Below the pieces are notes generated by a model. It was not told the DNA's origin. It saw nothing but the letters and a program-made list of their open reading frames with translations, and did not search any database. Shown here piece by piece: positions 5,163 to 5,375 of a stretch of 5,375 bases of DNA. Position numbers and translations under genes: made by a program. The DNA lies in assembly GCA_021414045.1 (NCBI GenBank), contig JAIOPF010000136.1, positions 1 through 5,375 on the forward strand, written 5' to 3'. Source of the DNA: Deltaproteobacteria bacterium. GTDB lineage: Bacteria; UBA10199; DSSB01. Each line of letters starts with the position of its first letter. Positions within the stretch are counted from its first letter, which is position 1.

Positions 5163-5375
5163 TCATTCCGGCGAATGCTTGTTGTTTCTCTCGTTCAAGT
5201 GCAGGCCTATCAAGTAAGTCACCATCACGACTAAATACAATTGCCCCAATACGGCTTCCATCGAGGTGACCATCCGGCTCCAATGCGAGGCGGGCATGAT
5301 GTCCCCGAAACCCAAGGTCGTCAGCACGGTGAAGCTGAAATAAATGAAGTAATAGAGGTAGGAATAGAGATGCTT
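5163..5375 (-). CDS. potassium-channel-type (Ion_trans_2) protein, C-terminal part; 5' end outside window
   Basis: The minus-strand frame is open from the right edge to a TGA at 5165-5163, giving the last 70 residues of a longer protein. Visible residues 8-19 form the pore helix (YYFIYFSFTVLT), and 20-25 (TLGFGD) are the K+ selectivity filter, a variant of TVGYGD, coded at 5318-5301. After the extracellular turn, residues 34-60 form the inner membrane helix, followed by a ten-residue tail ending SPE. This is the Ion_trans_2 layout of two-TM bacterial channels that let K+ (or mixed cations) cross the inner membrane. The protein ends right after the pore: there is no RCK/TrkA-N ligand-binding domain, so any gating domain must be N-terminal, outside the window. 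The stop codons of this gene and tspO are 2 bp apart. Confidence 0.88.
   Translation of the reverse strand, partial: KHLYSYLYYFIYFSFTVLTTLGFGDIMPASHWSRMVTSMEAVLGQLYLVVMVTYLIGLHLNERNNKHSPE
5164..5190 (+). terminator. possible weak terminator after tspO
   Basis: CATTC at 5164-5168 and GAATG at 5173-5177 form a perfect five-pair stem with a CGGC loop, followed by T-rich bases at 5179-5188 (TTGTTGTTTC). It begins four bases past the tspO stop and lies inside the end of the converging channel gene. The stem is short and the T run broken, so it is only a candidate. Confidence 0.25.

Overview
This is a compact, GC-rich bacterial chromosomal stretch holding five protein-coding genes and no RNA genes, mobile elements or CRISPR. 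Two genes run off the ends. The organism cannot be named from the sequence. A near-consensus sigma-54 promoter, Shine-Dalgarno-led genes and long proteins of no recognisable family fit an uncultured Gram-negative lineage of the deltaproteobacterial kind, but that is a weak inference.

Left half (1-4035, + strand). The window opens inside a gene whose visible N-terminal part is the second half of a PP2C-type serine/threonine phosphatase domain, followed by about 260 residues of unrecognised, probably beta-rich sequence. A weak terminator-like hairpin and a 166-bp gap separate it from an 884-codon gene of unknown function. That gene has a strong ribosome binding site, four hydrophobic stretches in its first third and, near its C-terminus, an HEYEH sequence in a helix-like context with a downstream ExxA. 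It is a candidate zinc metallopeptidase that ordinary annotation could miss.

Right half (4039-5375). A 153-residue protein of unknown function is encoded on the minus strand and converges on the 884-codon gene with only 3 bp between stop codons. Its upstream region carries the best regulatory signal in the window: a sigma-54 (-24/-12) promoter correctly spaced from an ideal Shine-Dalgarno. About 130-157 bp upstream of the predicted start of transcription, where sigma-54 enhancer sites usually lie, is a 28-bp near-perfect palindrome that also covers the start codon of the divergent tspO gene. tspO (TspO/MBR membrane protein) runs rightwards and stops 2 bp from the stop codon of a converging gene for the pore end of a two-TM potassium-channel-type protein, cut by the window edge.

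How the parts may work together: the divergent pair 153-aa gene/tspO shares a 186-bp control region, so a regulator bound at the palindrome could activate the sigma-54 promoter while blocking tspO transcription or translation. The phosphatase and the 884-aa protein lie in the same direction and could be functionally linked, but nothing in the sequence proves it.
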